Assembly (NCBI GenBank): GCA_025964325.1 | Contig: JAOPZA010000061.1 | Location: 1-50,818 of the forward strand | DNA from: Conexibacter sp. | Lineage (GTDB): Bacteria; Actinomycetota; Thermoleophilia; Solirubrobacterales; Solirubrobacteraceae | Length of the DNA stretch: 50,818 bases | Direction of reading: 5' to 3' | Part shown: positions 49,932-50,818 of the stretch, piece by piece | Position numbering within the stretch: the stretch's first letter is position 1 | How the letters are laid out: each line of letters opens with the position of its first letter | The notes under the pieces: model-generated | Seen by the model: only the letters and a program-made list of their open reading frames with translations | Told to the model about the DNA's origin: nothing | The model's database searches: none | Position numbers and translations under genes: made by a program

Positions 49932-50818
49932 GTGCGCTGCTCGCGGTCTTGGTGAACGCGGGTGATGGGTGGTCGGCCGCCGGCGGCGGTGTGTGGTCGT
50001 TGGCGGTTGTAGAAGCGGATGAACGATGACAGCGCGCGGTCGCGTTGGCGAGAGGATCGCCAGACGCGGCTGTGTGCCCAGTCGCGATCGAGGGTCTGAA
50101 AGAACCGCTCGATCTTCCCGTTCCAGCGGGGTGTGAACGGGGGCGTGAGGATGTGCGTGGCGCCGAGCTCGGCGAGCGTGTCGCGGAACTCGTGGCTGAC
50201 CGAGTAGCACTTCGCGTTGTCGCTCATCACTGCTTGGACCGGGCCGCAGCCCTGTTCGCGGAACCACGTGCTGGCGCGTCGCAGCGTCGCTGAGACGGCT
50301 GCGGCGTTCTCAGCGGCGTGGATCTCGCTGTAGACCAGGCGGGTGTGGTCATCGATCACGCCGATCACTTTGATCTTGCCGGCGTTGCGCGTCCGGTGAG
50401 GTTGCGAGCGATCGCCGTGTGCCCAGTGGCCGGGCTGGTCGAACTTCGGCAGCTCGAACGCATCGATGTGCAACAGCGCCCCAGCCTCTGCCCACTCGTA
50501 GCGACGCGAGCTTCTTGGCCGATCGGTGCGGCGCCGGCGACTCTCGCCATGGCGTGCGAGCACTTTCCAGATCGTCGAGCGATGACGGCCGGTCAGGAAC
50601 TGCAGCTGCATCGGCCCCCAGTTCGTCCTGCGCCGCGCCTGCAGGATCGCCTGCTCCTGCTCGACACTCAGCCCCCACGGACACGACCGCGGCACCGGCG
50701 GCCTGGCCGCCAGACACCGTCGCGAGACGCGCTCCTCCTCACTGGCGGACTGCCAACGATGCCACCACCGATGCGCGGTCGCCGGCGCGACGCTGAGGGC
50801 CGCCGCGGCGGCCCTCAG
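49928..50818 (-). mobile_element. IS481-family insertion sequence; transposase CDS cut by window end
   Basis: The frame runs open to the window edge (WWHRWQSASEEERVSRR precedes the first internal GTG at 50695), so the 5' end of the gene is missing; at least 296 codons are visible. A helix-turn-helix region (RRTNWGPMQLQFLTGRHRSTIWKVLARHG) precedes the DDE/RNase-H core: Asp in LLHIDAFEL, Asp in AVMSDNAKC, Glu in WNGKIERFFQTL. The C-terminal FYNRQRPHTAAGGRPPI is standard for IS481. The stop (49928-49930) overlaps the preceding glycosyltransferase stop. I could not identify the terminal inverted repeat. Confidence 0.9.
50793..50818. repeat. Perfect 26-bp palindrome at the window edge
   Basis: CTGAGGGCCGCCG (50793-50805) followed by its exact reverse complement (50806-50818). 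It lies in the transposase 5' coding region as an Ala-rich stretch and ends exactly at the last base, so it may be a real IS feature or a sequence-end foldback. Confidence 0.7.

Noticed and set aside
1-50818. CRISPR array, rRNA genes, prophage or replication origin
   Set aside because: No regularly spaced direct repeats, rRNA signature, phage structural genes or DnaA-box cluster were seen.

Overview
The window is high-GC DNA (about 70-75% by eye) from an actinobacterium. Signs of this are CGC/GTC/CTC codon use, GTG starts, tRNA genes with no encoded CCA, a long Alu-domain SRP RNA, a MecA-type penicillin-binding protein, Tat/lipoprotein exports, and starts with a TANNNT box 6-9 nt upstream and no Shine-Dalgarno. 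I infer a Thermoleophilia/Solirubrobacterales-like lineage (Conexibacter or a relative). This rests on gene content and style only, not on a marker phylogeny.

Region 1 (1-14910) is a catabolic locus. It holds a 5'-truncated aldehyde dehydrogenase, a GntR/FCD regulator and, divergent from it, a split transketolase, a class III omega-aminotransferase and a class IV aminotransferase that closely resembles (R)-selective amine transaminases. A second transcription unit follows: a polyamine-type ABC importer and a HyuA/HyuB hydantoinase/oxoprolinase pair. Both promoter regions carry clusters of GGATCC-core palindromes matching the VanR-type FCD operator, so the regulator probably controls uptake and catabolism of an amine or cyclic-amide substrate. 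The substrate is unknown.

Region 2 (14911-21757) is housekeeping: PBP, UPF0502/YceH protein, small lipoprotein, M29 aminopeptidase, tRNA-Ser(GGA), an AbrB antitoxin with an internally deleted PIN toxin, a DnaQ-like exonuclease and a fatty-acid-hydroxylase-family membrane enzyme.

Region 3 (21758-40107) is a surface-polysaccharide locus (nucleotide-sugar dehydrogenase, flippase, epimerase, two paralogous GNATs, a two-domain deacetylase). It encloses an amino acid:[carrier protein] ligase system. One operon (minus strand) has the aminoacyl-tRNA-synthetase-like ligase, a DUF1839 protein, a GH2 glycosidase and a methyltransferase. The other (plus strand) has AcpS, a carrier protein, an acyl-CoA-dehydrogenase-like protein and a double alpha/beta-hydrolase with a Cys at the nucleophile elbow. 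A fragment resembling the carrier-protein N-terminus sits just upstream of the ligase. The ligase family is biochemically known to load amino acids onto a carrier protein, but what the pathway makes is not; this is the most interesting system here.

Region 4 (40108-50818) has the SRP RNA, then an exopolysaccharide operon: CelD-like acetyltransferase, three GT4-type glycosyltransferases, polysaccharide deacetylase, Wzz/BY-kinase, Wzy-like polymerase and GT2. It is abutted by an IS481-family transposase that runs off the window.
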